From a virus, in IMG/VR virus record IMGVR_UViG_3300035703_000098, positions 1 to 60,162 of that record: DNA of 60,162 nucleotides; one strand, written 5' to 3'. The notes below the pieces were generated by a model, which had not been told where the DNA came from, did not search any database, and saw only the letters and a program-made list of their open reading frames with translations. Position 1 is the first letter of the stretch. The number at the start of each line of letters is the position of its first letter. Below are positions 40,213 to 49,709 of this stretch, piece after piece. The position numbers and the translations under genes were made by a program.

Positions 40213-43200
40213 TGAATCACCGTGTCCGGCACAGTCTCACTGCCAACCGCGTTTACCGGCAGCAGGAGCCGTTCCTGGGCGAGGTCGAATGTTCGATGCA
40301 TCCATTCGTGGAGCGTGCCCGCGCGGTTGTTCGCGACCGCCAGAGCGAATTCGTCGTTGATGCGGAAGGCGTCTCGACCGCCGAACGCCGCCACGAACGG
40401 ACCGCCGGCATACAATTCGGTCATCGCCACCATTGTGAGATGATCGACGAACAGGATCTTGCCGGACGGCATCGCCGTACTGAACCGGATGCGAAAGTAG
40501 ACCAGTGGTGGCAGCTTTGACGGCGTCCGGAAGATCGGGACGACTCCACTGATCGCGGACAGCGCCTGCCACGATGTCGTCAGGTCGGCAGCATTGACCG
40601 TGATGGCGTTCGAGTTGCCCGCGTCATCGGTGATCACGGTCCCGTTCACGCCGTCCACCAGCTCGAACTTGATGACTCCGGATGCGGAAGCAGCCGCCAG
40701 AATCAACCGGCAATCCACGGCGTAAGGCGTCGCGGCCGTCAGCGATGTGAGCCGCTTCGTGATCTGAGTGAGTTCCGACCCGTTCGATGTCAGCTTCAGC
40801 GCGTAGGCTCCGGAGTAGACCTGCGCGGTCCCCGGCACGGATTCCGCAATTGCGATTGTGCCGGAATCGTCAGACCCCTGCTGAGTTGTCGTGATCACTC
40901 CGGACGGCTGAGCATTGGCCAGAGTGCCGGCGTCTTTTGTGACCGTGATGTTGATCCCGGACAGACTTCCGCCGGCCGTGACAGTCCATGGCCCGCCGGC
41001 CGAACCGGTCACCGTGAACGTGCCGAGCGCCGTCGCATCCAGCAGGCCTTTCAGTGCGGTCGAAGTCGCCGCGTAAGAGATGTCGCCAGTTTCGACGGCT
41101 GGATTCGTCCCGTCGTTGATCGTCAGCGTGAACGCGCCGCTGATTGGAGAATTGCTCAGCGTGACTGTGAACTGCTCATCCTGATCCGGCTGACCAACCT
41201 GCGTCTGTGTGACCTTGTAGAGCAGCAGCGAATAATCGACCGACAGCATATCCACGTTGCCCATGGTAGACGGGAACGTGACATCCATCGTGTTACTGGG
41301 AAACGGACCGGCCCCGGACACGGTCACAGCCGACATGCCTGGCAGCGTCCGCAGTTTGGTTTGCGTGTCGGCAACGGCTTCGTCGAAGTCGATCGAAACC
41401 CACGAACCCAGCCGACCAAGCCGGAATGTTCCTTCCGCTGGAGTGCCGGCCACGGTGATTCGCTGCACTTCCGATGTGGATGATGTCGCGCCGTTCTGGA
41501 CAGTGTCCATATATGGTTCGCCTGATACGGCATTGAGATACTCCAGGACGGTCATGGAAAACTCAGAACCAATATTTGTGGCAGCCAGATCCCCGACGAA
41601 TTCAAACGTGTACGTTGCCGGTGCGATTTCCGTGACCGTGCAATTGCCACTCCCAAACAGCGTGTTCATTGTGGTCTGAAGTGTTGATTCTGCCCCTGAT
41701 GTGACATCTACCTCTTCGGATTCCGAGCCATTGTAAAACACTGCGGTGTACTGCAAAGGAACCCATGTGCCGGTAGCGCTTCCATTTACCACTCCAGATG
41801 AGGCATACGACCCGCCTCCGGTCAAGCTGCCAGCATTGACAGTAATCGTTGCGTAATTCTGAAACCCTGAATTAATCAGGACAAACTCAAAACCCGACGA
41901 TGCCCCCGATGTATGAGTCAGCGACAACAACGCCTGACTGCTGCTTTGCGGAATTACACCAACAGTTCCAGAACCGTAGGCCTCGTCAAAAACCCCTTGA
42001 ATCGCTTCAAGAATTGTCCACCATTTCGCATCGTAGGGAATTGCGTCCGATGTGTACGTCGTTGACGATACTGTGATAGCAACTGTAAATGTCCCTCCGG
42101 ACACAGTACCTGATCTAACAATTTTCTGTCGTTCAAAGTTGCGACCTGTCCCGACTGAATCCGTGCCAGAGCCAAATGCATCGCACCGCAGCAGCCGAAT
42201 CTCATTGCCGCCGGTCGCCCCTGCCGTCTGCTCCGATACCGCAACCGAAATGCTGCCTCCGGTCAGGCCGGATGTGTCGAGCGTCATTGCGGGGATGACT
42301 GAACCGGCCGAAGCCCCATCGAACTCGATCTCAACAGAATCGGTCCCCAGCGGACCGTCCGAAGTGGTCACTTCGTAATCGCCAGTGTCCTCGATCGCCG
42401 TTGCAATGTCGGCGGCGGACGCGTCGTGATCGAACGGCGCCGTGACCGTGTTGCCGATCCGAAGGAATGCCGTTCCGCCGGTGAAGGTGTCGATCAGCTC
42501 CAGTGTCTGGATCGAATTCGCCGCCGGACCGCCTTCGCGCACGGTGGCCAGCACCACGTCCGGAGCCGTCCGCGTCAGGCTGGCGGTGTCGATCGTCATT
42601 GCCGGCAGGTTCTGCAGACCCAACCCGTTCTGAAACTCGACCACCCACGGCCCGGACCCGGTCACACTGATTTCACCGGTGTCCACATTCGACAGCGCCA
42701 GCAGTGCTGTGCTGATCGTCGCAGACGTCGGCGGATAGCTGATGTTCCCGGTCGTCTGTGGATTGCTGCCCGTGTCGTCGAACGTCAGCGTGAAGGTGCC
42801 ACCGTCCGCGTTGCTGATCGTGATCGACTGTTTTTCATTCGATCCGCTCGCCCCGGACAGATAGTTCTTCGCGACCAGCAAGGCCACGTCGCCACCGACA
42901 CCCTTGAAGGTGACCGTGTGCGTGTAGTTCGGGCTGGTCCCGGTCGAACTGACGGTCAGCTGATTCAGTCCGTCCAGGCTCCGCAACCCGGACTGCACCT
43001 TCGAAGCCGCGCCGTCATACGTGATCGGATCGGTCGTCTGGATCTTTCCGTTTCGATCCGTGTACTGGAGCTGGTAGTAACCACCGGTCGGAGTGCCGGC
43101 GATCGTGACGGTCTGCTGCTCTGGAGTCGTCAGGCTGATCGTGGTTCCGGGAGTGCCGACCACAACAATCCAACCGGAAGGCACGTCCGCGTCGAGAGTC

Positions 43201-43850
43201 GAGACTGTGTCGAAGCCGCCATCCCGCAGCACATCAGAGCCGACAGACGTGACGGCCACAGTCGTCTGAGTTCCGGATCCGCCTGGCCAGTCCACCGACA
43301 GCAGATCGAGCTTCACGCCATCGGACACCGTCAGACTGCGACCGGTGTCATCAATTGCCTTGGCCGTCAGAGCCTCAGCCAGTGCATGCTGTTGCGTCAG
43401 GCCATCGCCGCGGATAACGGTGGCAATCACTGTTCCGTCGCCGTCGTTGTCGCCGTCTGCTGTGACCGTGATCGACACAGTGGAAGCATCAACCGATTCG
43501 CTCTCTTCGATCATCTGCCGGATCAACTCTACCAGAGCGGCGCGCGGCGTCTTCGATGTCAGCGGATGATCGGCATGCACGACTTCGACCAGATAGTTCC
43601 GCGCCACGGTCCGCAGTGCTGACAGCGCCGATGACGCGCCGGAAGTGCTCGCGGTGTCTGCCAGCAATACCTGAGCGATGATCGCATTCAGGTCGATGTC
43701 GTCGGTGACGTTCTCGAACTGCGTCAGAATGTCCGTGAGTTCCTGCCGGATCGTTGTGCGCGCGGCTGTTTGTACGGCACTCATCGCCTGAAACACGCGG
43801 CCCAGCACGTCGAACAGACCGGCCGATCCATCAGTGAGCAGTACGGTCAT
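40209..43850 (-). CDS. 1,213-aa beta-repeat tail protein
   Basis: Overlaps the next gene as ATGA. After an N-terminal helical part (residues 1-130) come about six or seven degenerate repeats of 80-100 residues. Examples are QTVTIAGTPTGGYYQLQYTD with ITYDGAASKVQSGLRSL; QSITISNADGGTFTLTFDDT with YPPTSATISTALLALSNVDT; and QFTVTLSNSPISGAFTLTIN. The pattern 'GGTFTLT...A..A.QAALEAL...V.VTG...V.F' recurs in many phage tail proteins. A different C-terminal part from about 1000 may be a carbohydrate-binding or adhesin domain. Probably a long tail-side or fibre protein. Confidence 0.75.
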   Translation of the reverse strand: MTVLLTDGSAGLFDVLGRVFQAMSAVQTAARTTIRQELTDILTQFENVTDDIDLNAIIAQVLLADTASTSGASSALSALRTVARNYLVEVVHADHPLTSKTPRAALVELIRQMIEESESVDASTVSITVTADGDNDGDGTVIATVIRGDGLTQQHALAEALTAKAIDDTGRSLTVSDGVKLDLLSVDWPGGSGTQTTVAVTSVGSDVLRDGGFDTVSTLDADVPSGWIVVVGTPGTTISLTTPEQQTVTIAGTPTGGYYQLQYTDRNGKIQTTDPITYDGAASKVQSGLRSLDGLNQLTVSSTGTSPNYTHTVTFKGVGGDVALLVAKNYLSGASGSNEKQSITISNADGGTFTLTFDDTGSNPQTTGNISYPPTSATISTALLALSNVDTGEISVTGSGPWVVEFQNGLGLQNLPAMTIDTASLTRTAPDVVLATVREGGPAANSIQTLELIDTFTGGTAFLRIGNTVTAPFDHDASAADIATAIEDTGDYEVTTSDGPLGTDSVEIEFDGASAGSVIPAMTLDTSGLTGGSISVAVSEQTAGATGGNEIRLLRCDAFGSGTDSVGTGRNFERQKIVRSGTVSGGTFTVAITVSSTTYTSDAIPYDAKWWTILEAIQGVFDEAYGSGTVGVIPQSSSQALLSLTHTSGASSGFEFVLINSGFQNYATITVNAGSLTGGGSYASSGVVNGSATGTWVPLQYTAVFYNGSESEEVDVTSGAESTLQTTMNTLFGSGNCTVTEIAPATYTFEFVGDLAATNIGSEFSMTVLEYLNAVSGEPYMDTVQNGATSSTSEVQRITVAGTPAEGTFRLGRLGSWVSIDFDEAVADTQTKLRTLPGMSAVTVSGAGPFPSNTMDVTFPSTMGNVDMLSVDYSLLLYKVTQTQVGQPDQDEQFTVTLSNSPISGAFTLTINDGTNPAVETGDISYAATSTALKGLLDATALGTFTVTGSAGGPWTVTAGGSLSGINITVTKDAGTLANAQPSGVITTTQQGSDDSGTIAIAESVPGTAQVYSGAYALKLTSNGSELTQITKRLTSLTAATPYAVDCRLILAAASASGVIKFELVDGVNGTVITDDAGNSNAITVNAADLTTSWQALSAISGVVPIFRTPSKLPPLVYFRIRFSTAMPSGKILFVDHLTMVAMTELYAGGPFVAAFGGRDAFRINDEFALAVANNRAGTLHEWMHRTFDLAQERLLLPVNAVGSETVPDTVIQ

Positions 43851-43852
43851 GA

Positions 43853-45682
43853 TTATGGATTCGCGTTAGAGAAGAAGTTCTGCGGGTTGGTCTTGTGAGT
43901 CGCCACCGATGCGTCCTCCCACGGGTTGAACGCGACCGGAAGCTGATCAGTGTCCTTCGGACGAGTCGTCAGCGCGTATTCGAACTCCGCGCGGACCGTG
44001 AACACTTCCTGGCCGCCGGGAGTGCGCTCCGGAGACACCGGAGTGGCCACGTTGCGCAGCAGAATCGCGCGGCCATTGCCGAACTGGTACGACGGAACCG
44101 GACGCGGAATGGATGGTTCGCGTCCGACTCGTTGACCGACGATTCGCACGATGCGCCGCCAGCCGGGCAGAGCCACGGCGCCCACAACCAGCGTTGGTGA
44201 ATCATCGGACAAGGCGAATGCCTGACCGGCGATCGGCAACGCGATCCGATGTGCGTCCTGCTGGTAGACGGACTCCGCCTGCCAATGTGTGTAGACCGCG
44301 TCGCGATGATCCTGGCCGACGTAATTCACCGGCTGCGTCGGCAGAGCTGACACGACCGCGCCGGAGAGCGCGTAATCTATGCGCGCAAACGGACTCTGCT
44401 CTTTCAATGCGTTTTCAGCACTTTCAATTCCATGCGTTGAGCCATCACAGGGCGTCTGAAGGTAGGCGTGCCATGCGGATGTCACTGGAATCGGTCCGCT
44501 GACGTAGATCGGATCGCCAGGGCGTGCGCCAACTGAAAAATTCGAGTTGTATCCGGGAACCACGGCCGCCAGATCAGCCGCAGTGATCGGCCGCCCGATC
44601 GAATTCGTCAGCGCTCCCAGCAGTGCGTTCGTCTCCATCGCGCGTTCGGCCAGGCACGAGACCTGAATCGAGTTCCCGGAGTCGCCGAAACTGTCCACGA
44701 TCGTGAATTCATGAATAACTGCCTGAGCTTGATTGCCGCCGTTATTGACGAGCTGAGACAGCTTGCTGATCTTCGCTTCGATCAGCGCCACGCCGATCCG
44801 GATCATGGCCTGTTTGTCGGCATCGCGCGGGCCTTTCAGGGTCACATCCAGCGATGACTGCACCATCCGGCTGTTACTGGTCTTTTCGACATGACGGACG
44901 TCCCAGCTTGTGGCGGGCGCTGGACAGGCGAAAGCCACTTCGCGGTCCACGATGGTGTAATCGAGGATCCGCGCGTCCTCGTTGACCGTGAACTGCATCG
45001 ACTGGCGACGGAAGCCCGGTTGCAGCCGGGGAACTACCCAGAACCGCAGCGAGTTCACGTTCACCGTGCCGTCAGCCGTTTCCATCCGGCCGTTGATCGT
45101 GCGCGTCGTGTAGTAATCCTGATCGACCACATCCACCATCGACCAGCGATTGTTGAGGATGCCGGTTGTCTGATTCGGAGCTGTTCCGGATTCGTTGCAC
45201 TCGACCAGGCAAACTTCAATCTCGAACTCCAGCCGCATCACATTGCTGCTGACAATCTGAGTGACTGCCAGAGAACGCGGATGCGGACCGTTCTTCACAT
45301 CGACATTGCTGTAGGACAGCGATGTCTTCGAGGCAACCGGATTCGCTTCCAGCATCATGGTCGTGCCGGACTTGAACTCGAACGCCTGACGCGGTTCCAT
45401 CAGTTTCGCGCGAATGATCAAGTGCTGCGTCGGCGCGTTGATCGCACTACCTGCTGGCGGTGGCAACGATGGATTCAGACCGGATGTGCGAACGCCAACT
45501 CGTGTTGTTGGCGCTGTAAAATCAAGGACGTCTGCGGATGACAGATAGCCCGTTACGCCGATCGTGTAACGATAGTAAAGCAGGTCGGTATCCGACCGAT
45601 CGTAGACCGCTTCCTGACGGAAAGTCCGGGTCAGGCAGTTCCGCAGAGTGACACCGTTGTAAGTGAGAGTTGTTTCGCTCAC
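43853..45682 (-). CDS. Baseplate/tail protein
   Basis: 609 aa from GTG 45682, which forms a GTGA overlap with the tape-measure stop and has GGGAG 8 nt upstream; an earlier GTG (45697) is less likely. Beta-rich (VTGYLSSADVLDFTAPTTRV, RLEFEIEVCLVECNESGTAP). No family recognised. Downstream of the tape measure, so a distal-tail or baseplate component is likely. Confidence 0.6.
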   Translation of the reverse strand: MSETTLTYNGVTLRNCLTRTFRQEAVYDRSDTDLLYYRYTIGVTGYLSSADVLDFTAPTTRVGVRTSGLNPSLPPPAGSAINAPTQHLIIRAKLMEPRQAFEFKSGTTMMLEANPVASKTSLSYSNVDVKNGPHPRSLAVTQIVSSNVMRLEFEIEVCLVECNESGTAPNQTTGILNNRWSMVDVVDQDYYTTRTINGRMETADGTVNVNSLRFWVVPRLQPGFRRQSMQFTVNEDARILDYTIVDREVAFACPAPATSWDVRHVEKTSNSRMVQSSLDVTLKGPRDADKQAMIRIGVALIEAKISKLSQLVNNGGNQAQAVIHEFTIVDSFGDSGNSIQVSCLAERAMETNALLGALTNSIGRPITAADLAAVVPGYNSNFSVGARPGDPIYVSGPIPVTSAWHAYLQTPCDGSTHGIESAENALKEQSPFARIDYALSGAVVSALPTQPVNYVGQDHRDAVYTHWQAESVYQQDAHRIALPIAGQAFALSDDSPTLVVGAVALPGWRRIVRIVGQRVGREPSIPRPVPSYQFGNGRAILLRNVATPVSPERTPGGQEVFTVRAEFEYALTTRPKDTDQLPVAFNPWEDASVATHKTNPQNFFSNANP

Positions 45683-47961
45683 GGGCGAATCTCCCACTGC
45701 GGATTGATCGGCTGCCGGAGTCCAGCGAACGGATCATTCGGTTGGGCTTTGAACGCCGCCATGACTTCCACGGGAATGCCGCCACGATCTTCTTTGCGTG
45801 TGTTCTTCTCGATCTGATCGAGAATGGCGCCGAAGCCAAGAATCTCACGGGCCGTGCTGTACATGCCGCCGAATGCTTCCGAGATTTTCGCGCCGAAGAC
45901 TGCTCCCAGGTTTGAAATCGTCTTTGAATCTCTGTCATACGGCTGCCACGCTTTTTGCGATGCAGTCGTCGCATTGACAAGCCACGCTGTTGTTCCCTGC
46001 GTCTCATTGGCCGTCTGGCGGTCCATCTGCATTCGATTCAAATCCTGTCGCGCGAAAGCCGCCGCGATGTTGCCGTTGTATTTCGCGAGATACCGATTGC
46101 CCTCGTTGATCGTCTCCGAGAATTCCTTGAACTTTCCGACCAGACCAATGGTCGCGGCACCGAGGACCCCAAGGCCCGCAGCCAGACCAGCCACTACCAG
46201 TCCGACCGGCCCTCCTGCCATCAAGCCAGCCGCCACAGTGCCACCGACCACCAGTCCGGCTACTCCACCTGCCATTCGACCTGTAGCCTGTGCTGATGGA
46301 GTGTTTCCGCCAATACTGCTCATTCCGCTCGAAACACCAGCACTGACAGTGCGTCCTGTCACATATCCGGCTGCCAGTCCGCCAAGGAGTCGTCCGCCCA
46401 TACCGCCCGGGCGCAGTCCGAACTTCCGCATGGCCTGCCGACCGGCCTGACGGCGTCCGATCGTGGCCAGCAGATTGCGGGCGATGCCGCGTTTGCCGAA
46501 CACCAGATTCCGGAAGACCGCGCGCGGGTTGAACGCTGGCTGCTTCCGCGAATCACGACGACGTCGGCGCTGGCCCGATCCAGATGGCTGAGCGGACTGG
46601 TCGGACTCCGAGCGGCTATCACCGTCCGAAACCGGCGGAATGGGAGAATCACCAATCGGCGCGGCAGCTTGCGATGGATCGATCTGTCCTGGATTCCCAG
46701 ACTGGCCGGATCGTGACTCATTCCTGCTGTCGCCGCTGTCGTCGTCACCGCCGTCCGGAGGCTCATCTCCACCGCCTGCTGGTGGACGCGGCGGGCCCGG
46801 CGGAACTGGAGGAATCTGGCCGCCGCTGCCTGCTGACGATGGCTGAGCCGCCGCCGATGGTGACGATGTCGCAGACTGCTGTTGCTTCTGCGGATCCTGC
46901 TGATGGCGTTGAAGCAGCGAGTTCAAGACTTTGACCGTGTCGGTCTTGTTCCCCCCAGCGTCATAAATCGCCGCGATGTCGTCACGGTCGCGAATCAGTC
47001 CACGAGAGGCCGCCAGATCAACAGCCTGCTCAAAGACAGGAGGCTTGCCACCGGCGATGTTTGCGGACTTCCCGGCCTGCACTCGATTCCAGACCGAGTC
47101 GATCAGGCCGTCCCGCATGCCTTTGGCCATCCCGGCGCCCATGCTCGCAAGGCCGGTTTTGTCGCCGTTTGTGCCGTCCGTCCTGCTTTCGACCAGCGGA
47201 GCGGCAACCAGAGTTTTCGCCACTGGCTCTGCCGGCTCTTCCGTCGCCTGCAGCGAGGCCATCGCCTGAGGGTAATACCGGCCAAGCAACTGTTGAGCTT
47301 CGTCCGGACTGAGCGCCACTGCATTTGCCGGACTCGCCTTGCTCTGACGAGTTGCTGACCGGGAAGACGGGACACGGCCGGGCTTGCCCACCGAAGGCGA
47401 CAGTGGAGGCAAAGCACCGGCCGGCCCGGTTGATTGTGATGCGGATGATTGCGGATGCGGAACCGAGGACTGCGATTCAACCGGATTGACCGCCGCCTGC
47501 AACGTCGCCGCGGACATGATCAGATCCGGCCGCAAACCCATCAGCGACTGAATCAGTTCGGCGCGTTGTGCCGGGTCCGGAAACAGTTCCGGGCTGATGA
47601 TCGCTGCGACTTCCCGCATCTCCTTTGGCACTGTCGATGCGGCTGCGGACGATGGATTCAGTGCCTGCTGAATGGCCCGCGCCGCATCCGGTACGCCGGC
47701 CTGCTGCATGATCTGCGCGGAAATCTCTGGCCCGATCGAATCCAGCAGAGACCTCACGACGCGGGACATGCGAGGCCGCGCGGCCGGCTGCGTCGGACCA
47801 GATCGATCGACGGGCATCGCTCCCGTCTCGCCGGAAGTCTCAGCGGCCAGAAACTGCGACAGCCAGTCCGCCAGGCGAGTCAACGGCAACGCGGACAGAA
47901 TTGACCGCCACGGCCATGCCGCGCCGCCGATTCCTCCCTGCATTGGGGTTCCAGTCGCCAT
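45679..47961 (-). CDS. Putative tape measure protein
   Basis: 760 aa from ATG 47961. Long Ala/Gln-rich helical segments, a Pro/Gly/Asp-rich middle (PPGPPRPPAGGGDEPPDGGD), and a C-terminal region with Gly/Ala hydrophobic stretches (MAGGVAGLVVGGTVAAGLMA, VLGAATIGLVGKFKEF). It lies directly after the frameshifting tail-assembly chaperone, the normal place for a tape measure. Tape measures set tail length; about 760 aa would predict a medium tail of roughly 110 nm. Confidence 0.72.
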   Translation of the reverse strand: MATGTPMQGGIGGAAWPWRSILSALPLTRLADWLSQFLAAETSGETGAMPVDRSGPTQPAARPRMSRVVRSLLDSIGPEISAQIMQQAGVPDAARAIQQALNPSSAAASTVPKEMREVAAIISPELFPDPAQRAELIQSLMGLRPDLIMSAATLQAAVNPVESQSSVPHPQSSASQSTGPAGALPPLSPSVGKPGRVPSSRSATRQSKASPANAVALSPDEAQQLLGRYYPQAMASLQATEEPAEPVAKTLVAAPLVESRTDGTNGDKTGLASMGAGMAKGMRDGLIDSVWNRVQAGKSANIAGGKPPVFEQAVDLAASRGLIRDRDDIAAIYDAGGNKTDTVKVLNSLLQRHQQDPQKQQQSATSSPSAAAQPSSAGSGGQIPPVPPGPPRPPAGGGDEPPDGGDDDSGDSRNESRSGQSGNPGQIDPSQAAAPIGDSPIPPVSDGDSRSESDQSAQPSGSGQRRRRRDSRKQPAFNPRAVFRNLVFGKRGIARNLLATIGRRQAGRQAMRKFGLRPGGMGGRLLGGLAAGYVTGRTVSAGVSSGMSSIGGNTPSAQATGRMAGGVAGLVVGGTVAAGLMAGGPVGLVVAGLAAGLGVLGAATIGLVGKFKEFSETINEGNRYLAKYNGNIAAAFARQDLNRMQMDRQTANETQGTTAWLVNATTASQKAWQPYDRDSKTISNLGAVFGAKISEAFGGMYSTAREILGFGAILDQIEKNTRKEDRGGIPVEVMAAFKAQPNDPFAGLRQPINPQWEIRP

Positions 47962-47975
47962 TGTTCTCACTCACC

Positions 47976-48266
47976 TCACTGGCCGAGCAGTTCACGCCTC
48001 TGTCGCTGCAATTCGAGATTCGCCTGATGCCGCTCCCACTGGTCCTGCGCCTGCCATTCACCGTCAGCCACCGCGTCAAACATCTCCCGCGGCACTTCTC
48101 CGGACAGTGCCGTATGAATCGCAGTCATGACGGGCACGGCTCCGCGATACTGCTGGCGTTCGAGGTTGAGCCAGAGTCCGAATCGGAATTCGGGATCGGA
48201 TCGCTCGTGCTGGGGGATGGCTCCTGCGCCGTATTGAGCAGCGAGGTCAGCAGCAGGTTGCCACTT
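47976..48266 (-). CDS. Tail-assembly chaperone, -1 frameshift extension (gpT-like)
   Basis: Continues the chaperone after a -1 slip at 48266: KWQPAADLAAQYGAGAIPQH, FRFGLWLNLERQQYRGAVPV and a final charged helix (HQANLELQRQRRELLGQ). The joined product would be about 205 aa. It has no ribosome-binding site of its own, and the ORF before the slip is convincing, as in lambda gpG-gpGT. Confidence 0.8.
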   Translation of the reverse strand, partial: KWQPAADLAAQYGAGAIPQHERSDPEFRFGLWLNLERQQYRGAVPVMTAIHTALSGEVPREMFDAVADGEWQAQDQWERHQANLELQRQRRELLGQ

Positions 48267-48592
48267 TTTTTTTGCTCGCGTATGTATGCCACAAATGCAA
48301 TCAGCAGTCCGACGCACTCTGTCTCTGTGAGGCTACCTGTGACCGGCAGCCGGAACGCCGATCGAACTGCCGCCACGGTCCGCTGGAGTGCCGCGTCTCG
48401 CTCCTGATGCGTGAGAGCGCTGCTGATCCAGATCGGGTCTTTCGACCAGTCAAACGGCGGAGAATTCATTAACGTGCGAATGACTTCGATCGGATCAATG
48501 GTCCGAATTTCGCGACCATTCCAGTACCGATAAACAGCACGTTCCCGCTCTGCACGTTTGCGTCTGATCCTGTTGAACAGCCAGCCGAGCAT
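48125..48592 (-). CDS. Tail-assembly chaperone (gpG-like)
   Basis: 155 aa from ATG 48592 with AAAGG upstream. RYWNGREIRTIDPIEVIRTL and FDWSKDPIWISSALTHQERD start a helical protein; TETECVGLLIAFVAYIREQK precedes the A-run where the ribosome can slip. The zero-frame end is Ser/Asp-rich (SDPIPNSDSDSGSTSNASS), a common end for gpG forms. Sits between the tail tube and tape measure. Confidence 0.78.
   Translation of the reverse strand: MLGWLFNRIRRKRAERERAVYRYWNGREIRTIDPIEVIRTLMNSPPFDWSKDPIWISSALTHQERDAALQRTVAAVRSAFRLPVTGSLTETECVGLLIAFVAYIREQKKSGNLLLTSLLNTAQEPSPSTSDPIPNSDSDSGSTSNASSIAEPCPS
48265..48273 (-). promoter_or_regulatory. Slippery A9 run for -1 frameshift
   Basis: On the minus strand CAA AAA AAA AGT is read in frame zero, so nine A residues follow a C. 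A -1 slip gives CAA AAA AAA AAG TGG and joins the two ORFs exactly. This matches the site class used by tail-assembly chaperone genes. Confidence 0.85.
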
Positions 48593-48696
48593 GTCTGATC
48601 GCCTTTCAGACAGTTCGAGAAAGGAAAACAGCCGGAGTTGCCGAAGAACCGACAACCCCGGCCGCCGAAGGAAGGGCTGCGCCCATCACACACTCG

Positions 48697-49188
48697 TCAT
48701 GTGGTCGTCGCGTTGTAGAGCGTCATCGTTCCGGACACGTCCACCGCATGTGCTTCCCACGTCATCGGAATGCGAGTCGCTCTGGTACCGGCCGGGATCT
48801 TCATCCCTCGCCACGGAGCCGCGAGCAGATAGTTGCGCGGGACCGAAGTGGAATGCAGCAGCAGGCGGAACCCGTTGTCGCTCAGGAACGTGCCGGGATC
48901 CGCGACTGTGCCTGCCGTTTGCCCGTAAACGTGAGCCAAAACCTTGGCCAGAACTGCGGCATCGAACTTCACCAGCGTGAACTGAATCAGATGGATTGCT
49001 CCGAAGTATTGCACTTCGTCTGGAGGGCCGGCCTGGCCGCCGCGCAGGTCACACTTGATGTCTTCGCGGAAGACCTGATCGTCGATCATGACGCCGTCTT
49101 CGGAGTATCCAAGCAGTTCCAGCGCGTTCGTTGCCCCGGTATCAACCTTGATGGCGACCGGGCCTTTCATTTCGTAAGCGACAGCCAT
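48697..49188 (-). CDS. Major tail tube protein-like
   Basis: 163 aa. MAVAYEMKGPVAIKVDTGAT, LGYSEDGVMIDDQVFREDIK and a C-terminal beta region (ATRIPMTWEAHAVDVSGTMT) are typical in size and layout of siphovirus tail tube proteins. It is followed by the chaperone and tape measure, the usual order. The 104-bp gap to the chaperone holds no gene. Confidence 0.75.
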   Translation of the reverse strand: MAVAYEMKGPVAIKVDTGATNALELLGYSEDGVMIDDQVFREDIKCDLRGGQAGPPDEVQYFGAIHLIQFTLVKFDAAVLAKVLAHVYGQTAGTVADPGTFLSDNGFRLLLHSTSVPRNYLLAAPWRGMKIPAGTRATRIPMTWEAHAVDVSGTMTLYNATTT

Positions 49189-49194
49189 GATTCA

Positions 49195-49698
49195 TCACCC
49201 TCTTCGGGGAAAAGTCTGATGCGGGTAGTAATGGTATGTTCGGCTTCTCATCAGGCCGGCTGCTTCCACGCTGGACGGCGTTGCCACCTCACGCGATGGA
49301 ACGCTGGCTTCCAGAGACTCCGTGATGCCGAAGATGTTTTCGCCGCGCCGCAGCCGATCGAGCATGTCATTCGGCCACTGCATCCGTTTCTCAAACTGAT
49401 CTGGATCGAGTCCGCCGCGCCGCTCTTCCAGAAACGTGAACGCAATCTGGCAAACGAGCCGCTTGAGCAGTCCCTGTGGATTACCAGTGAGACCACTCAG
49501 GTCAGCTGCCGAGTACCGCTGACCGGCCAGCAACGCGGCTTCCACCTGACCGGATGCGTCTTCCAGCACCATCAGGAGAATCTCGTTGTCGTCCAGGTCA
49601 GCAGACTCGATCGCTTCATCGGTGTCGCTGGGCAGCTCAAGGAGCGTCCGCACGTCATACCGCTGAGCGAGGTCCGCCGGCGTCGCGTAAGCAGCCAT
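49195..49698 (-). CDS. DUF1320-like head-tail connector protein
   Basis: 167 aa from ATG 49698 with GGAG 7 nt upstream; the longer ORF upstream is antisense noise from the capsid gene. AAYATPADLAQRYDVRTLLE, VLEDASGQVEAALLAGQRYS and NPQGLLKRLVCQIAFTFLEE match the DUF1320/gp36-type head completion proteins of Mu-like phages, which also have a DUF935 portal. Confidence 0.8.
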   Translation of the reverse strand: MAAYATPADLAQRYDVRTLLELPSDTDEAIESADLDDNEILLMVLEDASGQVEAALLAGQRYSAADLSGLTGNPQGLLKRLVCQIAFTFLEERRGGLDPDQFEKRMQWPNDMLDRLRRGENIFGITESLEASVPSREVATPSSVEAAGLMRSRTYHYYPHQTFPRRG

Positions 49699-49709
49699 GC
49701 GGACTCCGA

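Noticed and set aside
42426-43622. Long plus-strand ORF (398 codons)
   Set aside because: Antisense to the beta-repeat protein; Arg-rich and motif-free, as shadows in GC-rich DNA often are.
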